From Bombyx mori (taxonomy: Eukaryota; Arthropoda; Insecta; Lepidoptera; Bombycidae), in assembly GCF_030269925.1 (NCBI RefSeq), contig NC_085112.1, positions 9,115,501 to 9,179,500 on the forward strand: a stretch of 64,000 bases of DNA. Direction: 5' to 3'. Each line of letters opens with the position of its first letter. The first letter of the stretch is position 1. The position numbers and the translations under genes were made by a program. The notes beneath the pieces are model-generated. The model saw only the letters and a list, made by a program, of their open reading frames with translations. It was not told the DNA's origin and did no database searches. Positions 30,095 to 41,225 of this stretch are shown here, in pieces.

Positions 30095-30325
30095 GGTCCC
30101 ACCATCCTCTTCGAGCTCGTAAATTACAACGGAGAGTTTGACGAGTGTACTAACCCATAGACACAACCCACAAAGTTTCTCACCGGTTCTTTTCAGTTGG
30201 TCTAGATTCCGATCTGGTGGCAGATTCTACAAAAAACTGCTTTTGCTAGGGCAAAGTCAGCACTTTCTCAGGTCGAGCCCCATGAGCTCACCTATCAGAC
30301 AAAGTATAACTGAAATAGCCTCTTA
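30095..30325 (+). mobile_element. Jockey-related LINE 3' UTR fragment
   Basis: Diverged plus-strand match to the block at 32968-33215 (CAGATTCTAC, GTCGAGCCCCATGAGCTCAC) and, over about 60 bases, to the 3' UTR of the 8.3-12.1 kb LINE (TTTCTCACCGG... TTCCGATCTGGTGG). No coding part. Confidence 0.5.
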
Positions 30326-30484
30326 GGCTACCAAATAGGTAGAAAAACGGCCCATTCAATTCTTAGTGGACCATGAACCATGCTACGTTTTTGGTCTGAG
30401 AATATTCAACGCAAACAATAGTAACTTACTAAATGTGCACATTCAGAAATAGTAAATACCAGGTGTATTAATTTAATATACGGT

Positions 30485-30575
30485 TGGCGGAATTCTCATG
30501 GTGATGACCATGGACTCTGTTAATCACTTAACATAATGTGGATCGTGTGCTCGTTTATCCATCAATGCAATAAAA
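30485..30575 (+). mobile_element. decayed Bm1-type SINE 3' end
   Basis: TAATCACTTAACATAATGTG, then GTGCTCGTTTATCCATC and GCAATAAAAAA match the Bm1 3' end with many changes. Confidence 0.6.
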
Positions 30576-31898
30576 AATAATGATTCTTTCTTCGATCAAT
30601 AATAGTACTAGATTAAGGATCAGGAACAAAAATAAGACGCTCCAGTGGCCACGTTTGCAGACACGAAAACATCTTCATTTCTTAGAAAAAAGTTTAATAA
30701 TGTTAACGACTTCCGTTTATTATAAACCTTAATACTTAAACATAAAGTTTAATTACCATTGCCAAATATATGTATTTAGGTCCTTTCGTCAGAAAAAGAA
30801 TATTATGGAATAAATTTAAAATGTCACTTGAACATAAAAAGTCATCAGTACAAAAATATTTATTCTAAAATGATACTTAAAGCTTAATTTTTAAGGTTAA
30901 AAATATTTGTTTAAAATTTCGTGCTTATTGTATTGTGGAACTAGATGTAGTTCTTGGTATTACATTTCAATGCTCAGAACACAGTAAGTATTGAAAGACA
31001 TAGAGTTGCAGAATATACATATTTGTTTTAGGTTTGTTTTGTATGGTCGCAACTATTTTTGACCGATTCAAAAAAGTAGTAGATAATATTTTACATTACC
31101 GCTATTACAACAAATAGTTAAAAAATAAAATTGAATAAAGTAAAAAAAATATGAAAGGAAACACGAAACATGTTTTCCACGTATTCTTTATACAGAAGTA
31201 ATTAAAACAATAATGTAGGTTTAATTACCTTTAAACAGATTCAGTTTGTTATAAAGCTGTCTTTTAGAAGTTATTTTTATATGAGCGGTTTCTTTTTTAC
31301 AAATATAATGTAATCTTATATCAATGAATTTTTCTATAATCAGTTTAATTTAGGCTTATTTTATGGCTGTGTTCGTTTCCCCCAGAAAACAAATCCTTTT
31401 CAGCATATACGATTAAAATATTTACACATACATATAAAGTTTTTTTAATACTTTTTTGCGTTGATTTGCCACCACCATTGAACAATTCTAGAATTTTTAT
31501 AAGGGCTCTATATTTCTTCTCCTCTTTCTTTCGCGACAATATATATCCATTGTGCACAGCGAAAAGGGGCTACTAGGAAATCTACAAACAAAAATAACAT
31601 TATAAAATAACAAAACTACTCTATGCATTCCCTGTCCAAGAATAGGTGATGTTTGTTACAATAGTTGGTGCCTTGTTGCAAACATTGGCCAAACAATTAC
31701 AATATTCGTAAATTGTGTTTTATTTACAATATAATTGTGTTTATTATTTTATGAAAAACACTTAATAATATAAATTTACCAAAAAAAGATATTCCTTCCA
31801 AAAACTTGGTGTTACGGTGGTTTTTTACTCAGTTTTTGAACGCGCATTGCAGCGTTTTGACGTCTTAGTGTTGGCTATGATTGGACCATACTAATTTG
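30576..31898. other. AT-rich, no feature
   Basis: No supportable frame or repeat. Confidence 0.55.
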
Positions 31899-31932
31899 AA
31901 ATAAGACCACAAATTTATTTGTGGTCTTATTT
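31899..31932. other. perfect 15-bp hairpin
   Basis: AAATAAGACCACAAA, loop TTTA, then its exact reverse complement TTTGTGGTCTTATTT. No T- or U-run context typical of a bacterial terminator is relevant here. It may be a decayed palindromic MITE core or a chance hairpin. Confidence 0.7.
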
Positions 31933-32689
31933 TTCGGGCCGTTTTTGAAGCGCTAATCGCGAATCTAGTAGTATTATTGATCGAAGGATTCTTTGGTGAT
32001 ATCGGTTTAGGGGAAGATTTTCCACTAAGCGTGTCGTATGATTCGGTGGTCTGGCGGTCCCTGTGTTATTCTTGGGAACTTGTATTTAATAATATTATAT
32101 GCAAACATAACTTGAAAATGTCATTAGGACGATTCAGGCAACTGTCAAATATATTGTGTTCTAATGATAGAATCAATATCTATCTACATATAGTGTCATC
32201 ATCTTTAGTCATCTATCTACATATAGTGACTTAGAATGCTTGAAAAGTATAAAAAATGAAAATAATAGATTTTATGGTTATTGTAGTAAAAATCCATATG
32301 ATCATATTCACGTATTCCCTTCATCAATCTAATACAATGTTACAATTAATTATATAAATTTTACTTTTTAAAATTTCAAGTCTATCAAAAGTTGAAGAGA
32401 CTCCGATAAATCAAGTACTTCTAGCGCTTCGTAATTTACAAAACACAATGGCGGATTGAAAATCAATTCTTGTCAATTAGTAGGGTTTCTATTGAACAGA
32501 AAATATTAAAGAAATATGCAGCATAACAGCACATTCCTGTTTCAATTAAGATACAGAAATTAAGTTCGTGCAATCGAAAATTATCTATAATCCTTTGTTC
32601 AGAATCACTTTCTTTATGTTAAAGTCATTCAATTCACGGAGCTATTTCTATTGAAATATTTAATTTTATTTACGAACTTTCATCTTTTA
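31933..32689. other. no gene; short direct repeat
   Basis: An 18-19 bp direct repeat ATCTATCTACATATAGTG occurs at about 32177 and 32211. Otherwise AT-rich. Confidence 0.5.
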
Positions 32690-32945
32690 AACTGATATGC
32701 ATTACTGCTTCGTGGTAGAAATAGGCATAGGTGGTGGTGCTTACTAATGCGGGCTCATAAGACGCTTTGCCGCCAGTAAATTATTTCCTTCATCGTGAAA
32801 AATATTCCTGAACATATGCTAAATTCATATTTCATTTAAACAATTGGTACCTGACTGCGAGATTTAAACACCGGTATTGTCACATCAAACCACCGCAAGT
32901 ACACCGAGCGTCTTGATCCTTTAGGCCACGAGACTTGACTCCTAA
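32690..32945 (-). mobile_element. diverged Bm1-type SINE, 5' two thirds
   Basis: Minus-strand copy with the tRNA-like head (GTGGCCTAAAGGATCAAGAC), GCGGTACC-like linker and GCAGTAATGCATATCAG; the 3' end is missing. Confidence 0.75.
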
Positions 32946-32967
32946 CCACATTACTAAATTATTATAA

Positions 32968-33215
32968 GCCCCCCGGTCATCGTTCTCGTCGAACCTGTCG
33001 CTTGCGACGAAGGGCTCGACGAGTAAATTAACCAACAGATATATCCTACTCAGTTTCTCGCCGGATCTTCTCAGTGGGTCTCGTTTCCGATCCGGTGGTA
33101 GATTCTGTGAACCACGTCTCTTTCTAGGGTTCGTGTTAGCAACATCATCAGGTCTGAGCCCCGTGAGCTCACCTACTAGTTAAAGTAACGTCGATGTGGT
33201 ATCTCTAGACCATTA
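32968..33215 (+). mobile_element. Jockey-related LINE 3' UTR fragment
   Basis: Contains the box CTCAGTTTCTCGCCGGATCT, then TTCTCAGTGGGTC and TTCCGATCCGGTGGTAGATT, shared with the 3' UTR of the 8.3-12.1 kb LINE, and it aligns with 30095-30325 over its whole length. Likely the 3' end of a related family. Confidence 0.55.
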
Positions 33216-33674
33216 GCTTTGGTCGGAAAACACAACAATTATAAGCCCAGCTGTTTCTTTCACAATATTTCCTGTTGTGTTCAGTGGTGATTTGTGAGAA
33301 ATGGCTTTGACTTATAAGATCACTGTCGTACTTTAATCGTAATTTTGGTTGTCATTTAGCTACTTATACTCGTTGTCTAAAACAATTATGTTTATAAGAA
33401 TATTACAATTACTAGATGATGACCGAGCTTTGCTCGTTTTTTTTTTTATAACGACATCTTGTTGTGTCTTTTAAGCGGTTAGTTGCCTCCACTAAAAAAA
33501 TAGTATTATTATTCGCCAATAGATGTCGGGAAGAGTTGATTATTGAAAACACGAATAAAACAACCTTTCCTGAAAATAAATCGTAGCTAAATCGATTTAT
33601 CGCCCCCGAAATCCCTTGTATACTAAATTTTATGAAAATCATTGGAGCCGTTTCCGAGATTCAGATTATACCTA

Positions 33675-34970
33675 GTCAGGTCATAAATTCTGTCACATGT
33701 TTAATGTAAAATATTTGAAACAAGTTTATTCATTATGTAACCATTCATATACCAAAATGAACTTAACAAAACATAGATTCTTATGACACTAAGTTTATTC
33801 AAAATGACTTCCGTGATTTTGAATACACGCCTTCAATCTGCGCGGCCAGTCGTCTATCGCAGCACGAACGAGGTCCATGTCAATATCGGCGGCTGCCTTA
33901 ATCAAGGATGTCTTGAGTGACTCCAAATTGGGATGGGGCTTTGAGCACGCCTTTTCCTCCAAGTGTTGCCATATCTTGTAATCTAACGGATTCAAATCTG
34001 GACTGGAGGAGGGCCAGTCTTCGTGCCGGATGAAGTCGATTTCGCGCGCCGCCAGCCAGTCTTGTGTGCTCTTCGCTCTATGAGCTGGCGCCGAATCTTG
34101 TTGGAACACCCAGTGCCTGTTATTGAACATGGTATGAGAAACAGGTTCCACAAGGTTCGTCGGGACTGTATTTTGATACACAACTGCATTCGTTTTTACA
34201 CCTTTCTCACAAAAATGTACCTCTGTTAAGCCCCAATAAGAAACTCCCAACCATACCATGAGCGAGGATGGAAAATGACCTCGTTGGACACGTGGAATAC
34301 GGTTGCTCGCTTCTTCACTACTGTGTGCGTACACCTTATCATTTTGTTTGTTGTAGCTCTCTTCTACGGTAAAAAATTTTTCATCCGAAAAAAGAATTTC
34401 CCGATATTTTTTCCCGCGTACCGCTTCAACAAAGCGCGGCATCTCTTCAGTCTCAGGTCCATTAGAGGAGCATTCAAACGATGTCCTGTTTTTTTTCGAT
34501 ATGCTCGAAGCCCTAAGTCTTCATTTAACACCCTTTTCACCGTGGTTCTGCTTAACCCCATCTGAAGGGCCAACAGTTTCTGCTTACGTTTGGGATTTCT
34601 TTGAATTCGCGCCTTCACAGCTTTTATCACTGCTGGAGTCCTAACAGACCGAGGGCGACCACTTCTTGACCTGTCATCTACACTAGAGTCTTCATTGTAT
34701 CGTTTGATGGTACGATAAACGAATCTTTTGATCACATTCAAAATTTTCAGTATGTTAAAATTTGAATTGGCGCGTAACCGCAACGATGCAACGCAATAAC
34801 TGCAACACGGTCTTCTTTAAGCGTCCATTCCATATTTAAAAATGAGTAAAATTCTAAAAGTATACATTTTTATTTGCATGAACAATTCGAAATTCGAATT
34901 CAATAAACTTTTTTGTGGCCAGCATTCTAAAAGAAAAGTTTTTACTGTGTGACAATACTTATGACCTGAC
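33675..34970 (-). mobile_element. mariner element (DD37D, maT-like), near full length
   Basis: A 1,296-bp unit flanked by TA on both sides (33673-33674 and 34971-34972). The terminal inverted repeats begin GTCAGGTCATAA on both ends and share TGTCACA further in (left 33675 onward, right reading inward from 34970). Size and organisation match mariner. The transposase runs on the minus strand and is described separately. Confidence 0.85.
33795..34833 (-). pseudogene. mariner transposase, DD37D, two frameshifts
   Basis: The protein would bind the terminal repeats through two N-terminal helix-turn-helix domains and cut and paste the element at TA. The reading starts at ATG 34831-34833 (MEWTLKEDRVAVIALHRCGY), shifts frame near 34755, continues through YRTIKRYNEDSSVDDRSRSG and a GRPR-type linker, shifts again near 34428 within an A-run, and then runs open to the stop just before 33795. 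The catalytic residues are all present: FSDEKFF (first D), FQQDSAPAH (second D) and SSPDLNPLDY, with 37 residues between the second D and the final D of NPLD. The protein ends IQNHGSHFE. Sequence is well preserved apart from the two indels, so inactivation is fairly recent or the indels may be assembly errors. Confidence 0.85.
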
Positions 34971-35022
34971 TAGTTATATATATATATTAATATACAAGAA
35001 TTGCTCGTTTAAAGGTATAAGA

Positions 35023-37048
35023 TTTTAGGTGACCACGGAACAAATTATTAAACCAGTAATTATAAAATCAATACTGCTATCACTCAATCCGATAAATCGA
35101 CCATAATGAGCTTTACAAATTATGTAATTTTTAACGTTGTACAATATAAACGAAGCAAAATGTTTGGCTTATTTCCGGAAATTTTACATTCGGTTTTGCT
35201 GTGTATTAGCCAATATTGCTGCCAAAATCAATGAACTTCAATCATTGGAACTAAAAGCTAAGTAGCGCCAAAACGTGGTTAGAGGATCTCACATGTTAAA
35301 TAATATTTTTTATACATAAATAGTATTTTCATTTTGTTTTCAAATCTCGCAAACTAAACTAGAATCAACATTATCTTTGATAAGCTTATAGTAACTAGGT
35401 TACATACTAAAATATTGTGAATAGGGCTCGCCTGGGCTGTGGACCAGCATTATGGGTAGTTATTTAATATTAGCTCATTAACACGAAAACATCCTCAGTG
35501 AAACAATGCAAAATTGTAAATATTATGCTCTTACTACGTGGGTACTTCGGCTTAATTCATGTTAGGGCGAATATAAACAGTCCGGCCATAAATAATGCAA
35601 TATAATACTTAAAAACAATAACATTTATTACAATTTGGAACCTGTTATTCTGATATGAATACTCATGGTATTTGACGTATATTCACGCCAATCTTTGTTA
35701 AAAATATGAATATGGCAATCAGAAGCATATCTCATATTTTAAAAGGTGACTTTGACAAAGTTTTTATTGATACATAACGCACACTGCAATAATACAACGT
35801 AATACAACAAAAACTAAATTTCCTTGAAAATAAATTTAAGTCAAGACCATATTTGAAATACTCGTACGAAATAAGCTTTGTAATTTCTAAAAGGACCGTC
35901 ATCAAATTAATAAACTATAATTAAAAAGGTATATGTGGTCTTTAAAACGTTTTTTATACAAAATTAGATAAAGTCAAACCAGTTCCGTATATTTTCAAGC
36001 CTTGTTTAACAATCGATTGACTGTTTATTTTATTTACTAGATATCAACTAGATTTTTATAGTATTAAAAAAAAAACTAGTAATTTCAATAATTTTGCAAG
36101 TAATATTTCAATATTGTCAATATAAGAGACAAAACATATAGTAACTACAGTCGAATATCGACCACGAAGCGAACACTAGCCAATAAATAAATAACCATGA
36201 ATTTTTTTAAAGGGATTTTATGACCTGGTAACTAAAACCTTTAGGTCAAGTCTTATTTTAATTTTAATGAAATCTTTTTTATATGTAAAATGATATTATG
36301 AAATGAAATTAAGTTGATTAATATGAAACATGGCATGAAATGACATGAAAACGAAATGAAATGAGATGAAATATAATTTCGGTAAAATGGTGGTCATTTA
36401 CTGAGACTTTTTCAGTGGACTTTTTAGAGGATCCCGAGAAGTTACGTTCAACGGCTTTGTTTCATTTTCCCATATTTGTACACTTTCACAGATACTAAAT
36501 AGTTAATAAACCACCGTTATTACACATTTACACCTGAAGAAACACTAAATAGACAAAATAAAACAAATCACACAACTTCACTCCTCGCGTTCCCGCCAAA
36601 ACGTCCAAAATAACCGGTATGTCAAAACGTATTATTTTTCTCATTACACGTAATCGAAGCTGACTTATCAAAGCAAACGTCGACACGTCGAAATTAAATT
36701 TTAAAGACGAGCAGTCAAACGAGTGTGCCGTAATATAATCCGCTTTTGTTTGCGTTTCTACGTATTCCGAAATTCAATTTAAATATGATGGCGCCCGACG
36801 CAAACATGAGATCAGCTGAAATTAAATGACGTGTGCCATTTGTCCAGGGTTTCATGGGAACAGCACGGTGGCCGTTCGGTTTCCAAATTAATTGCTTTCC
36901 GATAGTGTTTTATAATATCAGATCTAAAGTGGTTTATGGTTTTAATTAATAATTTTATTTTTCCATCAACGCTTTATTCATTCAGACCTGTTAAATTATA
37001 TGCAGAGATATAGATATTAAAATTATTTCTTTGGTTGTTTTGGTATAA
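35023..37048. other. AT-rich, no feature
   Basis: About 2 kb without supportable genes. A (GAAAT)n-like run occurs at about 36300-36375. Confidence 0.55.
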
Positions 37049-37496
37049 TCTATACTTTATTTTAATATTATAAAGCTGAAGAGTTTGTTTGTTTGAACTC
37101 GCTAATCTCAGGAACTACTGGTCCGATTTGAAAAATTATTGCAGTGTTAGATAACCCATTTATCGAGGAAGGCTATAGGCTATATAACATCACGCTAAGA
37201 CTAATACAAGTGGAGCCCAATAAAGAATGCTTTCGGGGTCGGGGTCGGGGGAATCGGGGTTATTTTTAACTTTTGAGAGCTTCCGCTGCGTGCGCTACAA
37301 AAACGGTTAAAGTTTCGCTAAAATAATGTATTACAGAATTGCTCCCCTTTAAAAGATATAAAAAAGACCACGACAGCATATATCTATATGTTAAGATTGG
37401 CTCACTATAACGTTTTTTATGCTAACCAAATTTGTTCTAAAATAAAGCATTATTTGTGAATTATTCCCCGCGGACGAAGTCGCGGGCAAAAGCTAG
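37049..37496 (+). mobile_element. non-autonomous Helitron, family 2
   Basis: Starts TCTATACTTTATTTTAATAT after a host A and ends with the GC-rich hairpin CCGCGGACGAAGTCGCGGG followed by CAAAAGCTAG and a host T. Internal words GTTTGTTTGTTTGAACTCGC and GAAGGCTATAGGCTATATAA mark a separate family from 2541. About 450 bp, no coding sequence. Confidence 0.75.
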
Positions 37497-37603
37497 TGTT
37501 TCTATAAACACCATTTTACTAAAACATTGAGAATGCCTTACTAAAATACATATTACAATGAACATCGAGTAACAGTATTATGTGAAAACATTGAGAAATT
37601 TCA

Positions 37604-37948
37604 AGTCGCCGTGGCCTAAGGATAAGAGGTCCGGTTCGAATGTTCCGCAGGCGGGTACCAATTTGTCTAATGAAATAGCTTGTACTTAACAAATGTTCAT
37701 GATTCATTTTCAAGATGAAGCGATAACATCGTTGAATAAAAATCAAACCCGCAAGATTATAATTTGTGTAATTACTGGTGGTAGGACCTCTTATGAGTCC
37801 GCACGGCTAGGTCCCACCACCCTGCCTATTTCTGCCGTGAAGCAGTAATGCGTTTCGATAATGTCTGTAGTAATGTCTACGGGCTCCAGTAAACACATAA
37901 AGCCAGTTTTGCTGTGAGCTCGTCCACTCATCTACGCAATAAAAAAAA
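37604..37948 (+). mobile_element. Bm1-type SINE with head and tail, internal deletion
   Basis: Has the tRNA-like head (GCCGTGGCCTAAGGATAAGA, GTTCGAATGTTCC) and the 3' end (CATCTACGCAATAAAAAAAA). About 70 bp around the GTTTCGGTTTGAAGGG region are missing. The 75-codon minus-strand open frame over its 5' half is a by-product. Confidence 0.85.
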
Positions 37949-38743
37949 GATATTTAGATTTTTTTAAAACATTTGTTTGCATCTTTGAATATTTTGATTC
38001 ACTAGCCAACTTAGGTGATTCGGCAAATATAAAACTAAGCCCTTGATTAAATTGGCAAAGAACTCACTTTGTTTATTAGGTTTTAATTTTGTAAAATTTT
38101 TGTATATTTGCAAAAAATTGAATTTCTCTTTATTCTATCAAATAAAGTTGCAATCGGCAGAGACAATTTTAATGATACAGCCAAGTCTGATTTCTTCAAC
38201 CTATGTAATATATTACCGTGAACGTTCTAAATCTAGATGTTTTCTATTTTACTACCGCGTAAATATATTTCTTGACAGGCAATCCACATTTTTCGCTTTT
38301 ACAACATGCTCCTACATAATATATGTCGTTTAGAATATGTCATCTTGATTTTTATGTTTTAAGAGATTGAATATGTTCGTTGTTTTACGAGAGTATTAAA
38401 TAACGTATAAAACCAGTCACTCATGATTAAAACTAGGATTAGCCGGCGATAGAATAATTAATACTACGTGAGTAATCTAAATCTTTATAACTTAAGTACT
38501 GTTAGTTGAATATTATGGCGTCTAAAACAATTAATTTAGTAATTAATTAATTCCAGTCGCTAACCTATGACTGAAGGCTACGATCGTCTAGGTCAAAACG
38601 CTGCACTATGTTGAACTCAAATACAAATAGCACAAAATGCAAAATTTAATTCTGCTTACGACTGTGCTGACTAGTGCTGAGTAATTAAAGAAAAAATCTA
38701 AATAATAAAAAACTGCAGTGGATTTGAATTTTAAAGCTACTTC
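37949..38743. other. no recognisable feature
   Basis: The plus frame at 38043-38333 is AT-rich, Phe/Tyr-rich and has no family signature. Confidence 0.5.
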
Positions 38744-38955
38744 ACTACATAGTATAAAACAAAGTCGCCTTCTCTGTCCCTATATCCCTATGTATGCTTA
38801 AATCTTTAAAACTACGCAACGGATTTTGATGCGGTTTTTTTTAATATATAGTGTGATTGAAGAGGAAGGTTTATATGTATAATAACATCCGTTAAATAGT
38901 GGAGAACTCAATAATAAATTACAGTTTCCGAAGCAAAGCGAGGGCGAGTCGCTAG
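38744..38955 (+). mobile_element. non-autonomous Helitron, family 3
   Basis: A short element with AAACTACGCAACGGATTTTG and GAGGAAGGTTTATATGTATA, ending GAAGCAAAGCGAGGGCGAGT, then CGCTAG before T. The 3' end resembles that of the minus-strand element at 867-1210. The 5' boundary is approximate. Confidence 0.55.
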
Positions 38956-39709
38956 TTACAAATAAACTGCAACAAAGTAATTTATTAAAGATAAAGTCAA
39001 TGTTACTTAATAGTCATCCGTTGAAACTGAGGGCAACAAAACTAAAGCAAGAAATTTGAATGGATTATGCGCTTGGGAGTGTTACAACAAATATCTAGTT
39101 TTCAAAGGCTTCTTTTACATTGGTTTCTTGATTCCTGTTTTAGATAGCATGGTCTACCATATGGGCTTTGAGGCTAATAGGTATGATTTTACGGCACTTA
39201 TTATTAACATATTAACATCCGTTACAAATAAGAAGTAAAAGTGAATCAGTTACATTTTCGTATGTAAGCATTACGTTGAACTTCTATTACCAATCTTTAG
39301 AAAGTTAAAAAAATTGTTACTACTGAAAATCACTTGGAGAACATTTATATGAAATCTTTTACCTTAATTATTATGAAACCCTTACAAAAGTAAAAGTCGT
39401 ATTGCAATTATTTCAAAATGAATTTACAAAAAAACTTTTAAAAATATTTAGAGTATGTACCTACAGTTTTGAGGCCAATAGTACTTAGAACTTTTCCAAC
39501 GATTACCAACTCAAGATATTTGACGGCATGTCAATGGCTGCTATGAATACTTCTTAAACAAAATGGTTCGGTGACCCAATAAGATTCCCCAACGATCGAC
39601 ATCAAAAATATGCATTTACCAAGTATCATGATAATAGAACAAGTGAAGGTTATATTGGAAGATACGTTAAATTCATCCCTAGTTAAAATGCAAGTCATGT
39701 TAATAGGAA
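38956..39709. other. no recognisable feature
   Basis: AT-rich; a 60-codon frame at 39056-39238 is unsupported. Confidence 0.5.
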
Positions 39710-39937
39710 ATGTGCAAAACTACCGGACAGTCGACATATACAGTAACTGAGTCTGGAGTAATTCATCTCGCAGACAGGTCGATTCGTGTACGCGTTGACA
39801 AGCGGCTGCGTAGGGTGGTAATGGATGGCCGTCACACGTGTCCAGTGACCGACACTAGGCCGCAACGGACGCATCACACGAGTTACAAGGGCGCAACATG
39901 TACTAGTCTCGAAGATACAGGCTCGCTTAATGAATGA
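39710..39937 (+). CDS. unrecognised 75-codon open frame
   Basis: GC-richer than its surroundings; starts ATG and reads MCKTTGQSTYTVTESGVIHL, then a basic segment (RVRVDKRLRRVVMDGR), ending GSLNE before TGA. The opposite strand is open over 60 codons. No repeat family, domain, signal peptide or splice signal is recognised. It may be a chance frame, an old transposon piece or a host exon. Confidence 0.2.
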   Translation: MCKTTGQSTYTVTESGVIHLADRSIRVRVDKRLRRVVMDGRHTCPVTDTRPQRTHHTSYKGATCTSLEDTGSLNE

Positions 39938-40051
39938 ACCAAACGTATGACTGATTATTCTGTTTTCTCTTCTCTTAAAAATCTTTACATAACGTATAAA
40001 TGTAAATTATTTTACTTTCTAATAATGTAAGAGATCTTGTTTAATTTATAT
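39938..40051. other. spacer
   Basis: AT-rich; nothing seen. Confidence 0.5.
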
Positions 40052-40339
40052 TCTATACATATAAATGAGTTGCTGTTCGCTAGTCTCGCTAAAACTCGAG
40101 AACGGCAGGACCGATTTGGCTAATTTTGGTCTTGAATTATTTGTGAAAGTCCAGAGAAGGTTTAAAAGGTAGTTAAATATGAAAATGCTGGGAATTAAAT
40201 AAAAATAACAATTTTATTTTTCCTTTGATGTGTCCCCCGTCGAACGAATTCCTTTTGTTTGTTTTAAGTTTATTTTATACAAAAGTTTAGGTCTTTTATT
40301 TATCGATTGAGGCACTACGAAGTCTGCTGGATCAGCTAG
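40052..40339 (+). mobile_element. non-autonomous Helitron, family 1 copy c
   Basis: Third copy of the family at 2541 and 17358. Starts TCTATACATATAAATGAGTT, ends GGATCAGCTAG before T. Preceded by T rather than A. Confidence 0.7.
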
Positions 40340-40810
40340 TTATGTATAAAATTCGCGCAAAGTTTCATTTTTTTTTAATTAACTTCTAAACTTCTAAGTA
40401 CCGTGAAATAGACTCATTGAAACAATATTTCATATCCAACACCTGCAGAGGGCAAGAAAATTGCAAAGTATCGACTAAAGTATGCAAATTCAAGTACAAA
40501 TTGCACAAAGGATAAACTTATGTTTTAAAACAAAGAAGTCTTAATTCGAACACCCAGGAAAGTTTAATTATCAAAATGATTTCATGAGCTAAGTTTCGAA
40601 ATTCATTTCCAGTTTGAGTTATAACGTTTTCGTTTTTACGAGCTTAACTAAGATAAAGTTAAATTGTTACATTTTTGCAACATTATATTGGAATTCTTGA
40701 AGGGCGACCTGATTATTTATATTATTGTTTAATTCCATTCAATACTGAGGGTGTTAAATCACATTTATTGTACAAATTAGCAAAATTTAATTTCTATTCA
40801 TGCACAGGTT
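40340..40810. other. no recognisable feature
   Basis: AT-rich spacer. Confidence 0.5.
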
Positions 40811-40932
40811 GGTAGGCAGCGGCTTGGCTCTGCCCCTGGCATTGCTGAAGTCCATGGGCGACGGTAACCACTCACCATCAGGTGGGCCGTATGCTCGTCT
40901 GCCTACATGGGCAATAAAAACAAAACAAAAAA
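40811..40932 (+). mobile_element. CR1-like LINE 3' tail
   Basis: Well preserved 5'-truncated tail (GGCAGCGGCTTGGCTCTGCC to CTACATGGGCAATAAAAACA). It faces the minus-strand copy at 41104-41225. Confidence 0.85.
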
Positions 40933-41103
40933 AACATGGCGCAGCGTTCGTCATGTCGTGCATTATCGCCTAATAGGTACGCCCAGTGTATTGTAATATC
41001 ATGTGATGTGTTCGCGCCATGGCTCAAATCTTTTTGTTGATATGTACAGATTTTTCGCCCGTCTTCTCAAATTACTTGCAGTCAGGAGCAACTTAGACAT
41101 GAG

Positions 41104-41225
41104 CTCTTTTTTTTGATTGCCCTTGTAGGCAGACTAGCATACGGCCCACCTAATGGTGAGTGGTTACCGTCGCCCATGGACTTTAGAAATGCCAGGGGCA
41201 GAGCCAGGCCGCTGCCTACCGCTCG
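41104..41225 (-). mobile_element. CR1-like LINE 3' tail, inverted to its neighbour
   Basis: Minus-strand copy of the same tail with its A-tail at the left (T-run 41107-41114). The spacer to the plus copy is about 170 bp. Confidence 0.85.

Larger units (their letters stand above)
33412..35022 (-). mobile_element. non-autonomous Helitron split by a mariner insertion
   Basis: On the minus strand the element starts TCTTATACCTTTAAACGAGC after a host A (35023) and ends with a hairpin CGAGCAAAGCTCG followed by GTCATCATCTAG and a host T. Removing the 1.3-kb mariner leaves about 315 bp with no coding capacity. Hairpin near the 3' end, CTAG terminus and A/T flanks are textbook Helitron features. Confidence 0.7.

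Noticed and set aside
33992..34565. Additional frames within the mariner
   Set aside because: Alternate-frame shadows of the transposase coding strand.
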